A DNA stretch of 64,000 nt, taken from the NCBI RefSeq assembly GCF_958450345.1, contig NC_088782.1, positions 91,248,858 to 91,312,857 of the forward strand, given 5' to 3'. The stretch is from Calliphora vicina. Lineage: Eukaryota > Arthropoda > Insecta > Diptera > Calliphoridae. The notes below the pieces were generated by a model. It saw only the letters and a list, made by a program, of their open reading frames with translations. It ran no database searches and had not been told where the DNA came from. A program made the translations under genes and the position numbers. This document shows positions 46,490-57,535 of this stretch, piece after piece. The number at the start of each line of letters is the position of its first letter. The stretch's first letter is position 1.

Positions 46490-46644
46490 TTTTGGCAGGA
46501 AGCAGCGGAACTCACACAGTATGTGTTTGTATTTACCATGAAAATGTTAAATTGATGTTGAAGGAAATCAACTTAAATTACTTAAAAGATGATTCATCAG
46601 AAGATTTACACCATTACCGCGATTGCCTTAAATTGACTATGTGA
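46490..46644 (+). pseudogene. second, inverted copy of the coding fragment (right arm)
   Basis: This is the mirror image of the arm part of 46160-46314. It encodes LAGSSGTHTVCVCIYHENVK, LMLKEINLNYL and DLHHYRDCLKLTM with a stop. It differs from the left arm at one residue in the GSxGTH motif (Ser versus Cys). The part upstream of LLAG is spacer read in the wrong frame, so the duplication start falls inside the codon run before LAG. Confidence 0.6.
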
Positions 46645-48255
46645 TAGATATCCCACTCGCATCCCACTAAGCGACCAAAAAGGTTTTAAAGGAAAAGACC
46701 TAAGCTTTCTTTTGAGAAAAAAAAAATTAATAAAAAAAGAGTCCATTTTGGAAAAAAAAAGTCAAAAAGGTTTTTGATTTTTCAAAAAAAAGTAAAAAAT
46801 TGTATGTCTTGAGTTACAAAACATTTTTTTTATAGATATCCCACTAAGCGACAAAAAGGGTGTTAAAGGAAAACACATAAGCTTTCTTCTGAGCAAAAAA
46901 AAAATTAAAAAATGGGTCCATTTTTTTAAAAAAAGTCAACAAAGTTTTTGATTTTGCAAAAAAATTCAAAAATTTTAAATCTTGAGTTACAAAATATTTT
47001 TTTTGATAGATATCCCACTCGCATCCCACTAAGCGACCATATAGGTCGCTTAGGAAAAGACCTAAGCTTTCTTAAAAAAAATAAAAAAAAAAAATTAAAA
47101 GGGCCCATTTTGAAAAAAAAGTCAAAAATATTTTTGATTTTAAAAAAAAAATCAAAAATATTTTATTAAATTTTTTGAATTTTTTTTTTCGAAAGATTGC
47201 ATAAATAGCTATCTAAACTATTTGGGACACAATAGGTAATAAGTTATATGGATAAAAAAAACACCTGTTTGGCCAAAATGTCAAATTTTGACCTCCTATA
47301 ACTCAGAGAGTTCTTGACCGATCTTGTTGAAAAATGGTGTCCGAATTACTATCCAATAGAACTAACATTGGTGCAAATTTCATCGCGGTCGGAAGACATC
47401 GATTTCAAAAGTTGGTTCACTTGACGTGAAATTCCCCATATACTTTATAGGGTCGGAAATGAAAAATGTAGAAATTACAAACGGAATGACAAACTTATAT
47501 ATACCCTTCTCACGAAGGTGAAGGGTATAATAAACCAAACGCACTCAAATACATACAAATTATGCACGCGTGTGTTTGATTTGTAATTCTCATTTCATTC
47601 CACATTGTAGATTCTACCCAACAACAACATTCTACAATGTACCAGTGATGGGATTTGTGGCACAATTGTGCCATTTTTGGCACTATTGTATGTTGAATGG
47701 CACTTTGGCACACTTGCTGCTGTTTTGGAACTTTTGAAAAATTTTTCAAAATATAAAAAAAATTATTTTCATAAATTTTTTATAGTATACATTTCTTGAT
47801 AATATTAATTAAATTTAAATGGCAATTTTTTTTAAATTTTTAGACACTAAATGTGTTTTAATTAAAGAAACATATTATTATGTATACTACCTTAAAATGC
47901 AACAATGTTTTCTATTTGTTTTCTTATTGTCTTTTAAGATATCAGTTTAAAGGGAATGAAAGCAAAAAAAACTGTTTCTACGTTACTTTTTTACTGTCTT
48001 TTGCAATTGGAAACAAGCTAAAGCAAATAGTTTAAATTTTTTTCCAGAAGTGATTTTAAAAATAAAAAACGCAACCAAGTGACAAATTATGGACAAATTT
48101 GTAAAAAGGTCAGTATTTTAATTTTGTTATTATGAATTTATTTATTTATTTATTATTTATTCACAATTTTAGAGTTACGCAGAATATTCCCGTAAAGGAA
48201 ATATAACCTTCTCCAGTCACCAATAAAGATAAAACAATAAAAAGGTAAGTAAAGG

Positions 48256-49730
48256 GGCAAATTGGCCTATGGCTTAATTCTTATCCCTGGCTGAAGGAAC
48301 AACAAAACGAAAAAATATGCTTTTTGTGTAATGTCAAAATCACCGGAAGCCAATACCACATTCAACGGCATGGAGAAAGTGAAGCTCATAAAAAATTTGA
48401 ATTTGAAGCAAAGTCTTGTCCAAAAATTGATGATTTCATTTCAAAAGTGGCAGCATCTGATTCTATTAACAGTAAGGCTAAAACTTTAGAAATTATGATT
48501 ACAAACTTCGTGGCAGAACATAACTTACCGTTTACAGTACCATCTCAGTATCCTGCTAAAAAATACTGACAACTGTTCGGTAATGATGGGAAAAAATAAA
48601 GGTGTTCAGGCATTATTAAGAGGAGTTCAGCCATCATTATTTGTGAGTGGTTGCATCTGCCACAATTTAAACTTAGATTCTCAACATGCCTCAGAGTCTT
48701 TGCCTACCGAAATAGACGATTTAATCAAAGGCATAAATAAATTCTTTTGTAATAGTTCAAGTCGAAAAGATGATTTTATAAAATTTCAGGAGTATTTTAA
48801 TTCAGAAATACATACAATTCTAAGGTATGCTCCAACACGTTGGTTGTCCCGCCAAACTGCTGTGAATAGAATACTTGAACAATGGGAGCCTTTGAAATAT
48901 TTCTTTAACTTATCTGATTTTGAGACTAATAATGAAAAAACCGAATTTATATTGAATAGTTTGAAAAATAATATAATGAAAATGTATTTTTTGTTCCTAT
49001 CCTATGTTCTGAAAATTATAAATGACATAAATATTGAAATGCAGTCTGAAGACACAAGAATACATGTAATAATAAAAAAGCTATCTTTTTTATATTTACA
49101 TATATCGATGGCCTTGAAGTTGTAGATATAGATCTAAACGCCGAAGTTGAATTATTAATAACAACAAAATCTATTTCACAAGACAAAATTTTGGAATTTA
49201 AAAGTAAGGAAAAGTTGTTTTACATTTCGTTTTTAACATATTTAAAAAATAAATATGATTTTAAAGATTATTTTCTAAATTGGTTTCCCAAATTTACTCC
49301 TGGACATGTCTTAAGTGGCGAAACAAATAATATTGTTCCTTTTGTTATACAATTATTTCCAAATGAAGCGAAAAACGCAGAAACAATTAATAGTGAGTAT
49401 AGATCTATATCAGAAGTTGAAGAATTAAATAAATTTAAGGATTGAATATAAGTGATTTTTGGAAAGAGGTCGGAAACGTAAAAAACCGTTTCAATGAACA
49501 TTTATTTAGTAATATATATCGCATCGTCCAAGGCATTCTTTCAATTCCTCACTCGTCTGCAAGTGTGAAAGAATTTTTTCTGTTCAAAATTGAATAAAAA
49601 CAAAACTAAGAAAACGGTTGCATGTACACACTTTGTCTTATTTGATTCACACTACAGATTTTTTAAAATCGAACAATCGATTCTGTTATGACAGCAATGT
49701 GTATAAAATCTTAACGCAAAAAAACATAAC
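48256..49730 (+). pseudogene. hAT transposase with internal deletion
   Basis: It opens with a zinc-finger-like WLKEQQNEKICFLCNVKI and HIQRHGESEAHKKF segment (C-x2-C...H-x7-H), then IMITNFVAEHNLPFTV. After a deletion/frame break near 48562 it re-enters at TDNCSVMMGKNKGVQALLRG (the catalytic D-N-C/G block), SGCICHNLNLDSQHASESLP (the conserved C-x-C-H), and RYAPTRWLSRQTAVNRILEQ (the T-R-W motif). Further breaks lead to the dimerisation end ILSIPHSSASVKEFF. The first catalytic aspartate region between LPFTV and TDNC is missing, and several stops follow, so it cannot work. It lies within TIRs with intact target duplication. Confidence 0.88.
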
Positions 49731-50283
49731 AAATTCTGATATAGAAACTGAATATTTATTAGATTAAAAAAATATGTATGTATACTTCTGTAAAACTAAA
49801 TATAATTTGGGGATGTTATATTAATCTATTAATTAAACATTCTGAAAAATAATTTTCTTACTTGGTTAATCAAACATATTGCTACTTCTTTCTTATTATT
49901 TATGATTAGCCGAATAATTTTAATTACATATATGAAATTCAATATTATTTATTAATTTTTAGATTTTTTTATTTGTATAATTTTTGTGTTACTTCTATTT
50001 TTATTAGTTTATTGTATGTGTTTTCTAAGGTTTTTTGATAATATGACCAGAAATGTAGATTAACCGATTATTGATTAATAAATATATCGATATATCGAAC
50101 AAAATTAATGTAAATATAATATGTGTATTTTTAAAATATACTCGTATTAATATACATGCGAGTATATTTTAAAAGATGTATTAATAATAATTCAAAATTT
50201 AATTGAAGTGCAACCTGATAAATAAAATACAGATGCAAATTTAATATATTGTAAAAGATAAATATTTAAGGTACTTAATGAAA

Positions 50284-50924
50284 AACAAGTAAGAGTGCTA
50301 TATTCGGCTATGCCGAATCTTATATACCCTTCACCTTTGTTGTGGATGCATTATTATTTTTTATAATTAGTATATAGGTATGTATGTACATTGCCCACTT
50401 TCTGCGTACAGCATCCTAAATTTATCAAGAACACAAAAAACAACAACAACGCCAAACGAAACAGAACACCAAAAGAAAAAACAAAAACAAAATACGCAAG
50501 GAATGAAACCAACACACATCCAAACATACGTTTAATTGTATAAAAAACAACAACAACGCCAAAAGAAACAAAACACAAAAGAAAAACAAAATACGCAAAG
50601 CTTGCACATCCAAACATACGTTTTGTTGTTTTTTTGTCAACAAAACGAACACACAACCAAACAAACGTTTAGTTGTATAAAAAACAACAACAACGTCAAA
50701 GCAACAACCATACGTTTTGTTGCTTTTTTGTCAAAGCATGCAATACATTGTGTTTTTTGATGAAATTTTCAGAGGTTGTCTCGGATTTTTGCTCATATCT
50801 CCATTATTTATGGACGGATTTTGCTGATTTTAAATAGCAAAATTCTCGAAAGTATGTCTGACAGAATTGTTTAAGATTTGGATCCCGGAGATATCTGGGG
50901 CCTTCAGAAAATTGATTTCAACAG

Positions 50925-50959
<35 letters not shown>

Positions 50960-51099
50960 GACATGGCTTAATCGACTCCGCTATCTATAAGGATCCAGAA
51001 TATATGTATATACTTTATAGGGTCGGAAATGAAAAATGTAGAAATTACAAACGGAATGACAAACTTATATATACCCTTCTCACGAAGCTGAAGGGTATA
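50284..51099 (+). mobile_element. mini-me-like element, copy E
   Basis: A complete 816-bp copy inside the hAT element. It shares its 5' subfamily (TTCACCTTTGTTGTGGATGC, CCCACTTTCTGCGTACAGCA) with copy F at 57357-58176, to which it is nearly identical in inverted orientation. The CAGA tract is about 11 units with CGGA at both flanks. It ends GAAGCTGAAGGGTATA. Confidence 0.92.
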
Positions 51100-51323
51100 A
51101 TAAAAGAAAATGTTATTAGTTATCTTTGCTGAATGTTTTGTTTTAGGCAATATGCAATTTTAACGTACACATAATTTTTACTTTCAACTACAATTTTAAT
51201 GCAAATTAATTTACTGGCTTTTGTAATAAAATTAATGTTGGCACTATTCAAGTCATTTTGGCACATTTTTGAAGAAAACTCGGCACGAATTTAAAATTTT
51301 CAAATCCCATCACTGCAATGTAC

Positions 51324-51680
51324 TATAAAGAAATAAACACAGATGGCGACATGGCTCTCTTAAAAAAATTCTCTTAAGCTCAGTGACGTCAACAGTGACC
51401 CAAACTGATTATATGAAAATTGTATGTGATTTAGAATGGAAAAGTCAATAATTATGTTTAAAAGTTATTTATGTTTAATAAAATAAAATGTATTTTAGGT
51501 TTTATGTTATTAGCAGATACCGAAAATAACTGGTTCACTTTCATTTCAATGGTAAATTCTCATTCGCTGCCATTTAAAAATAAGTTTTTGTCATATATCA
51601 CTGAGAATATGTTTTTGGAATGCAAACGGCATACGCCAAAACAAAAACGAACTCGAATATTTTTTAAGAAACCAACAAAT
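51324..51680. other. non-repetitive-looking stretch with 70-codon open region
   Basis: 51471-51670 is open on the plus strand (LGFMLLADTENNWFTFISMV, FLSYITENMFLECKRH, KQKRTRIFF) and then fuses into the LINE endonuclease. It matches no LINE endonuclease N-terminus I know, so the LINE probably starts near 51675 and this is flanking sequence. TTTTAG at 51498 could be a splice acceptor. Function unknown. Confidence 0.3.
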
Positions 51681-54214
51681 TTTGATGTAATGCTGGTTTC
51701 TGAAACTCATTTGACGTCCAGAAGTTCATTTCGAATAAATGGATATGTAATATATGACACCAAAGATCCCAGAGGTAGAGCATGCGGAGGCTCGGCAATT
51801 TTAATAAAAACTCGAATCAAACACTACTTAATGTGTGATTTTTGCGAATATTATCTTCAAGCTACTACAATCTGTCTTGAAGATTTTCATCGAAACTTAG
51901 TGATTTCATCGATTTTCCTAGATTTTCAATTACAGAAAGTCAATATAATAGATTTTTTAAATCACTAGGCCCCCGTTTCCTGGCAGCTGGCGATTATAAT
52001 GCTGAACACACATTCTGGGGATCACGACTGATTACCCCTAAAGGTCGTGTTTTGTTCGATACAATTTCAAAAATGGATTTGAATGTGCTTTCGAGCGGCC
52101 AACCTACTTACTGGCCTACTGACCCACGAAAAATACCGGATGTTATAGATTTTAGCGTGATGAAAAATATCCCTAGAGAAATGATTCAAATTGAATCCTC
52201 GCTGGAACTATCTTCAGATCACTCACCCACTATTGTTACTTTATTGAGCCCCCTAGAAATTGTATCCCCGACTGGTAATTTAGCGATGGCAGGCACAAGA
52301 ATAAATTGGCTCAAATATAAAAAATACCTTAGTACACATTGCTCGGAAAATATACCGCTAAGAACACCAGAAAACATCGATCACTCTGTTATCAATTTCG
52401 ATAAAAATCTCAAACTGGCTGCTCAACATGCTACCCAAACCCCCCGACAATTCAGATATAATAGAATTAATTCTGCAGATGTCGAACGGCTCTTAAATGA
52501 AAAAAGAAGATTTCGAAGAGAGTGGCAATTCGAAGCTTAAAGATTGTATAAAAAGACTTAAAAAGCTCTTGGAATTACGAAAAATGGAATCATTGAATAA
52601 ATATTTAGAAAGCCTGGACGCAACCTCGCAATCGGATTACTCATTATGGCGAGCAACAAAAAGTCTTAAAAGACCCGTTATATGTAAGTCCCCCTTGAGA
52701 AATTCAAGTGGTGGTTGGGCAAGAAATGATACTGAAAAAGGGAATCTGTTTGTTAATCATTTAAAAAAAGTATTTACACCGAACACATCAAACGAAGCAA
52801 TTGAGTTGCCACCTGTTGCACCCCATTTTGGAGCAGCCGTACCCCTACGTTTTGAGATTCGAGATATCGAAAATGCTATTGTTGATTTAAATCCCAAGAA
52901 AGCGCCTGGTATGGACAAGATCAGCAACAAGATGCTTATGGAGCTACCCCGGATAGCAATAAAAATAATTCTTTTTATTTTTAATGCTATATTACGACTT
53001 GAATATTATCCTCCAGAATGGAAGGTTTCACTGGTTACCATGTTACCCAAGCCGGGAAAATATCACACAAAAGTAGAATCATACAGACCCATCGGCCTAT
53101 TGTCTTATATATCAAAGCTATTTGAGAAGATACTTATGAACAAGTTGTACCCGAATTTAACTGAAAACAATTGTATTCCGAATGATCAATTTGGATTTAG
53201 AAGAAAACACAGTACTATCGAACAAACCCATAGACTTGTAAATATGGTGAGAAAAGCGTTTGAAGAAAAGAAATACTGTTCTGCACTCTTCATCGACATC
53301 TCTCAAGCGTTTAATAAGGTATGGCATGCTGGATTAATATACAAACAAATTGAGTCAAAATTTACCGGCAAACACACATAAGCTGTTGGAAAGCTATTTA
53401 ACTGGTCGAACATTTAAGGTTAAAGAGGGAAACTTTTTAAGTACTGCACAACCCATTGAAGCTGGAGTCCCCCAAGGCAGTATCCTGGGACCTTTTTTTA
53501 TATTTGATATATTCGTCTGATATTCCAACTAACAATCGCACTCATACATCAACATTTGCTGATGATACTGCTATTCTAAGCATTCATGAAAACCCTCAAG
53601 AAGCGTCTCGTTACTTACAAAACCACATATTTGAATTAGAAAAATGGTTAAAACAATGGAAAATTAAAGTCAACGAGCAAAAATGTACACACATTACATT
53701 TACATTGCGTAGAAAATCATGCCCCTCTATTCATATCAATAACCAAACAATAATTCAACAATCGGAAGTGAAATACCTCGGAATACATCTCGATCGTCAT
53801 ACATGGAAAAGTCATATAGATGCAAAGTTGACTCAAATGAAATTGAAATCAATTCAAATTAATTGGCTTATTGGCAAAAACTCCACGCTTAGTTTAGATT
53901 GTACACTTCTACTTTATAACATGATCATAAAACCGATATGGTGTTATGGCATACAGTTATGGGACACGGCCTCAGCGTCAAATGTAGAAAAGATCCAAAG
54001 ACGCCAAAACAAGTTTCTAAGAATGATCACAGTTGGTATATCAAAAACGCGAATATACACAAAGATCTATATACTGAAATCTCGAAAAATGTTTAAAAAT
54101 AAAATGTTTAAATACAAAAATATTTAAAAAAACTTGAAGTTCACCCAAACCCGCTGGCCCGCAACTTATTAAATAACCGTGGCCACACTCGATTAAGAGT
54201 GTGGCCACGTACAT
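51681..54214 (+). pseudogene. Jockey-like LINE: endonuclease-RT, frameshifted
   Basis: The endonuclease part has FDVMLVSETHLTSRSSFRIN (catalytic Glu), GDYNAEHTFWGSRL (Asp/Asn, 51985-52025) and ELSSDHSPTIVTLL (Asp-His), split by a frame break near 51965. A linker and RT follow: RKMESLNKYLESLDATSQ, NPKKAPGMDKISNKML, QFGFRRKHSTIEQTHR, ALFIDISQAFNKVWHAGL. Here the D of the usual A-F-D-K-V is N, which is not catalytic. Then GVPQGSILGPF, TFADDTAILS and VKYLGIHLDR. Breaks occur near 52530, 53370 and 53500, and a deletion near 54035 removes about 25 codons relative to the minus-strand copy. It ends at the GTGGCCACACTCGATTAAGA site, just before the MITE at 54215. Confidence 0.9.
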
Positions 54215-54576
54215 CCGTACATCCATTTGTTTTGTCGGGGGCTTTATATCTACTATTGCGCTAACTTTTGGCGGCATGAAATAACCCCCCACGAAATAAC
54301 ACCCCAAAAATAGAATGAAATAGCCCCCCAAAATTTAGGTCCTTATTTCATATGCAATAAAACCAAAATTTTGAAAATGAAATAAAAAAAAATATTTTGT
54401 AATCAAGCATAAATTGTGTAAAAAATAAAAAATCGCGCGATTCAAAATATACATATTTACAAATCAATATTTTAACAAATCTGATGGGGTGTTATTTCGT
54501 GGGGGGTTATTTCATGCCGCCAAAAGTTAGCGCAATAGTAGATATAAAGCCCCCGACAAAACAAATGGATGTACGG
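54215..54576. mobile_element. 362-bp MITE with about 100-bp TIRs, CCGTACATCCATTTG ends
   Basis: The arms start CCGTACATCCATTTGTTTTG and continue through CGGGGGCTTTATATCTACTA, TTGCGCTAACTTTTGGCGGC and ATGAAATAACCCCCCACGAA with almost no mismatch, around a centre of about 150 bases. It lies exactly between the LINE and Gypsy relics. No target duplication could be recognised, so the superfamily is unknown. Near-perfect arms suggest recent insertion. Confidence 0.85.
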
Positions 54577-55340
54577 AAATTCTTAGGTAGGATGGTATCG
54601 CCAGTTCATCCAATGCCCAAAAGAATTATTCAACTACGAAGAAAGAGTATTTGTCGGTAGTCCTAGCGATGATGGATTTCAGTCATTACGGATCATTTCA
54701 GCCTGAAATGGCTAATGCGGCAACAAGACCTAAACTGAAGGTTGGCTCGATGGAGTTTAAAACTACCAGATTTGAAAATAGATAGAGTGTAGTATATAAG
54801 AGGATAAAGTTCAATAGAAATGATTTGGAAGATTTGCGTACCTAGTGCATTGACGAGTAACATAATTGAAAGGTCACTCGTAAAAAACACGTCTCATAGT
54901 GGAATGGGGGAAACCTTGTACAATATACGCGAATACTCTTATTGGCCGTTGATGGTAAAGCAAGTTCGAGAACTGGTTAGAAATTGTGACACCTGTAAGG
55001 ATATTAAACACCCGAAACAAATGCTACGTCCACCAATGGGTCAAGAAGTAAGGACTTAAAGCCCTTTCCTGAAAATCTACATACATAGATTTCTTAGAAT
55101 CATATACAAAAACGAAATCGGGAAATACTTTTATAGTTAATAAAACCAAATTCGTTATTCTAAAAATGTTGTATGCGAAAGGCAATTGGAAATAATCAGT
55201 ATGAAGTTAAACATATTAGAGGGCAACTAATAGGTGCACTACATGCACAACATTTGAAACAATGATTTGACCGAATAGAAAAAAATTATAATTTTGCTGG
55301 AACTTACCGCAAAATTGATCAATTTCAATCAGTTCCACTC
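54577..55340 (+). pseudogene. Gypsy-type pol relic (RNase H and integrase zinc finger)
   Basis: 54600-54675 encodes SNAQKNYSTTKKEYLSVV, the Gypsy RNase H block. After a frame break 54690-54785 gives TDHFSLKWLM and GRLARWSLKL. 54820-55059 encodes the integrase HHCC-type zinc-binding region (HSGMGETLYNIREYSYWPLM, then NCDTCKDIKHPKQ and PPMG). Past a stop, about 55060-55190, come decayed remnants of the start of the catalytic core. There are no gag, no env and no LTR pair, and multiple stops. It is an old truncated copy and incapable of movement. Confidence 0.8.
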
Positions 55341-55764
55341 AAATGCTAATCTCCGGATCCACTTTGTTCTTAATGTTTAACTTATATTAGTTTGATGGTT
55401 TTCTTCTTGTTGGTTTTAGTTTTTAATGTCCTTTATTAAGATTTATTTCCTAATGTTTATTAGTTCATTTTGATATTAGTTTTGTTCGCGTACTTGATAA
55501 TTTGTACAAATTATTACTGGAATTTACGGGATTGCGTTCGTTTACTTTTAAAAACTTGTAACGAGAGAGCAAGAGAGATTTAAAAGTGACAGTTCGTTGA
55601 TAGAGAAATTGATATTTGTTACTGGACATTTTTGGACGTGAGCCAAGATAGCGTCGATTTTGGGAATTTAAAAAACCGGGAAGTAAAAATACCCAATTAA
55701 TGGGTATTTTTAACTCAGCGTCGAATTAAGAAAATCGGGAAGTAAAAATACACAATTATAAATA
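55341..55764. other. no gene seen
   Basis: AT-rich. GGGAAGTAAAAATACNCAATTA occurs twice (about 55677 and 55738) and TACCCAATTAATGGGTATTT is a small palindrome. No coding signal. Confidence 0.4.
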
Positions 55765-56127
55765 ATATGGGAAGTGGCTTGGTACAAGCCATATACATTA
55801 TGAAAGAAGACAGTTTTTGGAACAAAATGAACCAATCGTGCTAAAAATCGTGTGATTGGTTCCTGATAAAAATGGGTTCCTCCAAAATGGCCAAAAAAAA
55901 GTCGTTGCTGATTTATTACGGGAAACGTGGGAAGTGGCGCTGTGCGAGCCATATATATTATGAAAGAAGACAGTTTTTGGAACAAAATGAGCCAATCGTG
56001 CTAAAAATCGTGTGATTGGTTCCATAGAAAAATGACTTCCTCCAAAATGGCCAAAAAAATCGTTGCTGATTTATTACGGGAAACGTGGAAAGTGGCTCGG
56101 TACAAGCCATTTATATTATGAAAGAAG
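55765..56127 (+). repeat. 160-bp tandem array, about 2.3 copies
   Basis: ATTATGAAAGAAGACAGTTT starts units near 55797 and 55957 with a third start (ATTATGAAAGAAGA) at about 56115 (spacings 160 and 158). Units contain GGAACAAAATGANCCAATCG, TGTGATTGGTTCC, CTCCAAAATGGCCAAAAAAA and CGTTGCTGATTTATTACGGG. The third unit breaks off precisely where the RNase H fragment begins. The units share small open reading stretches by virtue of the repeat only. Confidence 0.88.
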
Positions 56128-56128
56128 A

Positions 56129-56690
56129 GTATGGTTTATTGATGGTTCCAAACAGGCTAATGGTGACATTGGGGCTCGTATCTATGGTCCCAATTTTCAA
56201 AGGGGTATCCCAATGGGTACATTCCCATCAATATTTCAGGCGGAGATTTACGCCATCCTTATATGCTCCAATGAAGGCTTAAGAAGGAGACTAAGAAATA
56301 ATAGAATATTTGTTATATCTGATAGTCAGGCTGCTCTTAGAACATTATCATCATACGAAGTTAGGTCTGCTGTTGTTATGGACTGCTGGACATCCTTGAA
56401 TGAACTCGGCGCACACAATGAACTTACATTGTGCTGGGTACTTGTCCATGAAGGTCACGCTGGCAATTGTCTTGCCAAAAGGGGCGCTCGACGCTCGTTT
56501 ATAGATCCTGAACCGTTCTTTGGCATCGCACGTGGATACACTATGGAACGTATTCGTTTCAGTCCAAACGATTCATCACCCTATCCAGACGTAGATACCA
56601 GTCGTTGCTTTCGCTTGGAAAGAGTGACTTGAGGATACTTACTGGATTATTCACCGAACACTGTGCTTTAGAGTATCACCAATTTTAATT
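56129..56690 (+). pseudogene. LINE RNase H fragment (I/R1-like)
   Basis: The reading frame gives VWFIDGSKQANGDIGARIYG (first catalytic Asp), FQAEIYAILICSNEGLRRRL (Glu), IFVISDSQAALRTLSSYE (Asp) and WVLVHEGHAGNCLAKRGA. The last normally reads W-V-P-G-H-x-G-x-x-G-N-E, so it is altered. After a frame slip near 56630 comes LRILTGLFTEHCALEYHQF, the segment after RNase H in I/R1-type LINEs. The RT domain and the 3' end are missing. It is distinct in sequence from the LINE at 30405-32396. It abuts the tandem array at its 5' end. Confidence 0.82.
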
Positions 56691-57356
56691 TTTTTTATAA
56701 AAGTTGTAAACTTATAATAATACTATGTTAATATTAATATAAAATCTAAATTTGTTTAGATTTTGATCCAGACCCCTGCGGCCAATTACAAACACCATCA
56801 AAATAAGTGTAAAAGTAGAAAGCTCTAATTTAGCTTGATACGAATATATTTAAGGACCTACAATTTTATAAACCAAAATAAACTTTTATAACCTTAAAAA
56901 TATCCTTTTTATTATATTATAATTCGAATTTGAATGCATGAAATACATCCTCCTGCATTAATATAACATTTAATATACATTTTTTTTAAAAACTTAAATC
57001 GCGTGCTTTTTAAATATCATTGTGGAAAATGATCATGAATTGTAAATTTATTTTTTTTTAAATATTTTTGGTCAAATTCACCAAAATTTTTGATTTTCCA
57101 CATATGTATAAACAAAAACTATATACATATAACTATAAACTAACTAACGTATAACAAAAAAATTCATATTTTTAGAGATCACTAAATTCCGCCAAATCAA
57201 AATGGAGTAGTTCACGCCATTCATCATCAGTTTTTCTGTTATTATTCAAATCAACTATATTTGGTACAAAAGCACACATATGGGAGTAGATTGTTTAATG
57301 GCTTTCATTATATTCACTGTTGCTAAAGCCTCAATATATTTAAGGAAATATGTTTT
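56691..57356. other. no gene seen
   Basis: AT-rich sequence with no supported feature. Confidence 0.4.
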
Positions 57357-57497
57357 TATACCCTTCAGCTTCGTGAGAAGGGTATATATAAGTTTGTCAT
57401 TCCGTTTGTAATTTCTACATTTTTCATTTCCGACCCTATAAAGTATATACATATATTCTGGATCCTTATAGATAGCGGAGTCGATTAAGCCATGTCC

Positions 57498-57535
<38 letters not shown>

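Larger units (their letters stand above)
45351..47437. mobile_element. 2.1-kb fold-back element with about 950-bp arms
   Basis: The left arm 45351-46314 begins GGGGCATTTAACGTCAAGTG. The right arm 46490-47437 ends CTTGACGTGAAATTCCCC. The arms are near-identical inverted copies around a 175-bp spacer. ATAT is duplicated at both edges (45347-45350, 47438-47441), where the mini-me originally read AATATATATACTTT. Inner parts of both arms carry the same coding segment facing outward (46160-46314 minus, 46490-46644 plus). Arm sequences contain repeated CTTAGGTCTTTTCCTAAG-type and GTGGGATATCTATCA words. The layout suggests an inverted duplication of one end of a larger coding element. Confidence 0.88.
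44719..47529 (+). mobile_element. mini-me-like element, copy G, split by a fold-back; second 5' head at 44719
   Basis: A first 5' head (44719-44822) is followed by a second complete one from 44823, so two copies overlap head to head-on-tail. The conserved block follows, but the CAGA tract and the linker to AAGGATCC are deleted (TTTCAACAGGATCCAGAATA). The fold-back at 45351-47437 interrupts AATATATAT|ACTTTATAGGG. The 3' block resumes and ends GGTGAAGGGTATA at 47529. Confidence 0.85.
47643..51315 (+). mobile_element. hAT element, CAGTGATGGGATTTG ends, with nested mini-me
   Basis: TIRs CAGTGATGGGATTTG / CAAATCCCATCACTG. Perfect 8-bp duplication CAATGTAC (47635-47642, 51316-51323). GGCAC/GTGCC words (TGGCACAATTGTGCCA, TTGGCACACTTG; TTGGCACATTTTTG) cluster near both ends. 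It encloses a transposase pseudogene (48256-49730) and mini-me copy E (50284-51099). 49740-50283 inside it is AT-rich and empty. Confidence 0.93.

Noticed and set aside
55710..56025. Two overlapping minus-strand frames with repeated FCSKNCLL / PITRFLARL phrases
   Set aside because: Antisense reading of the 160-bp tandem array.
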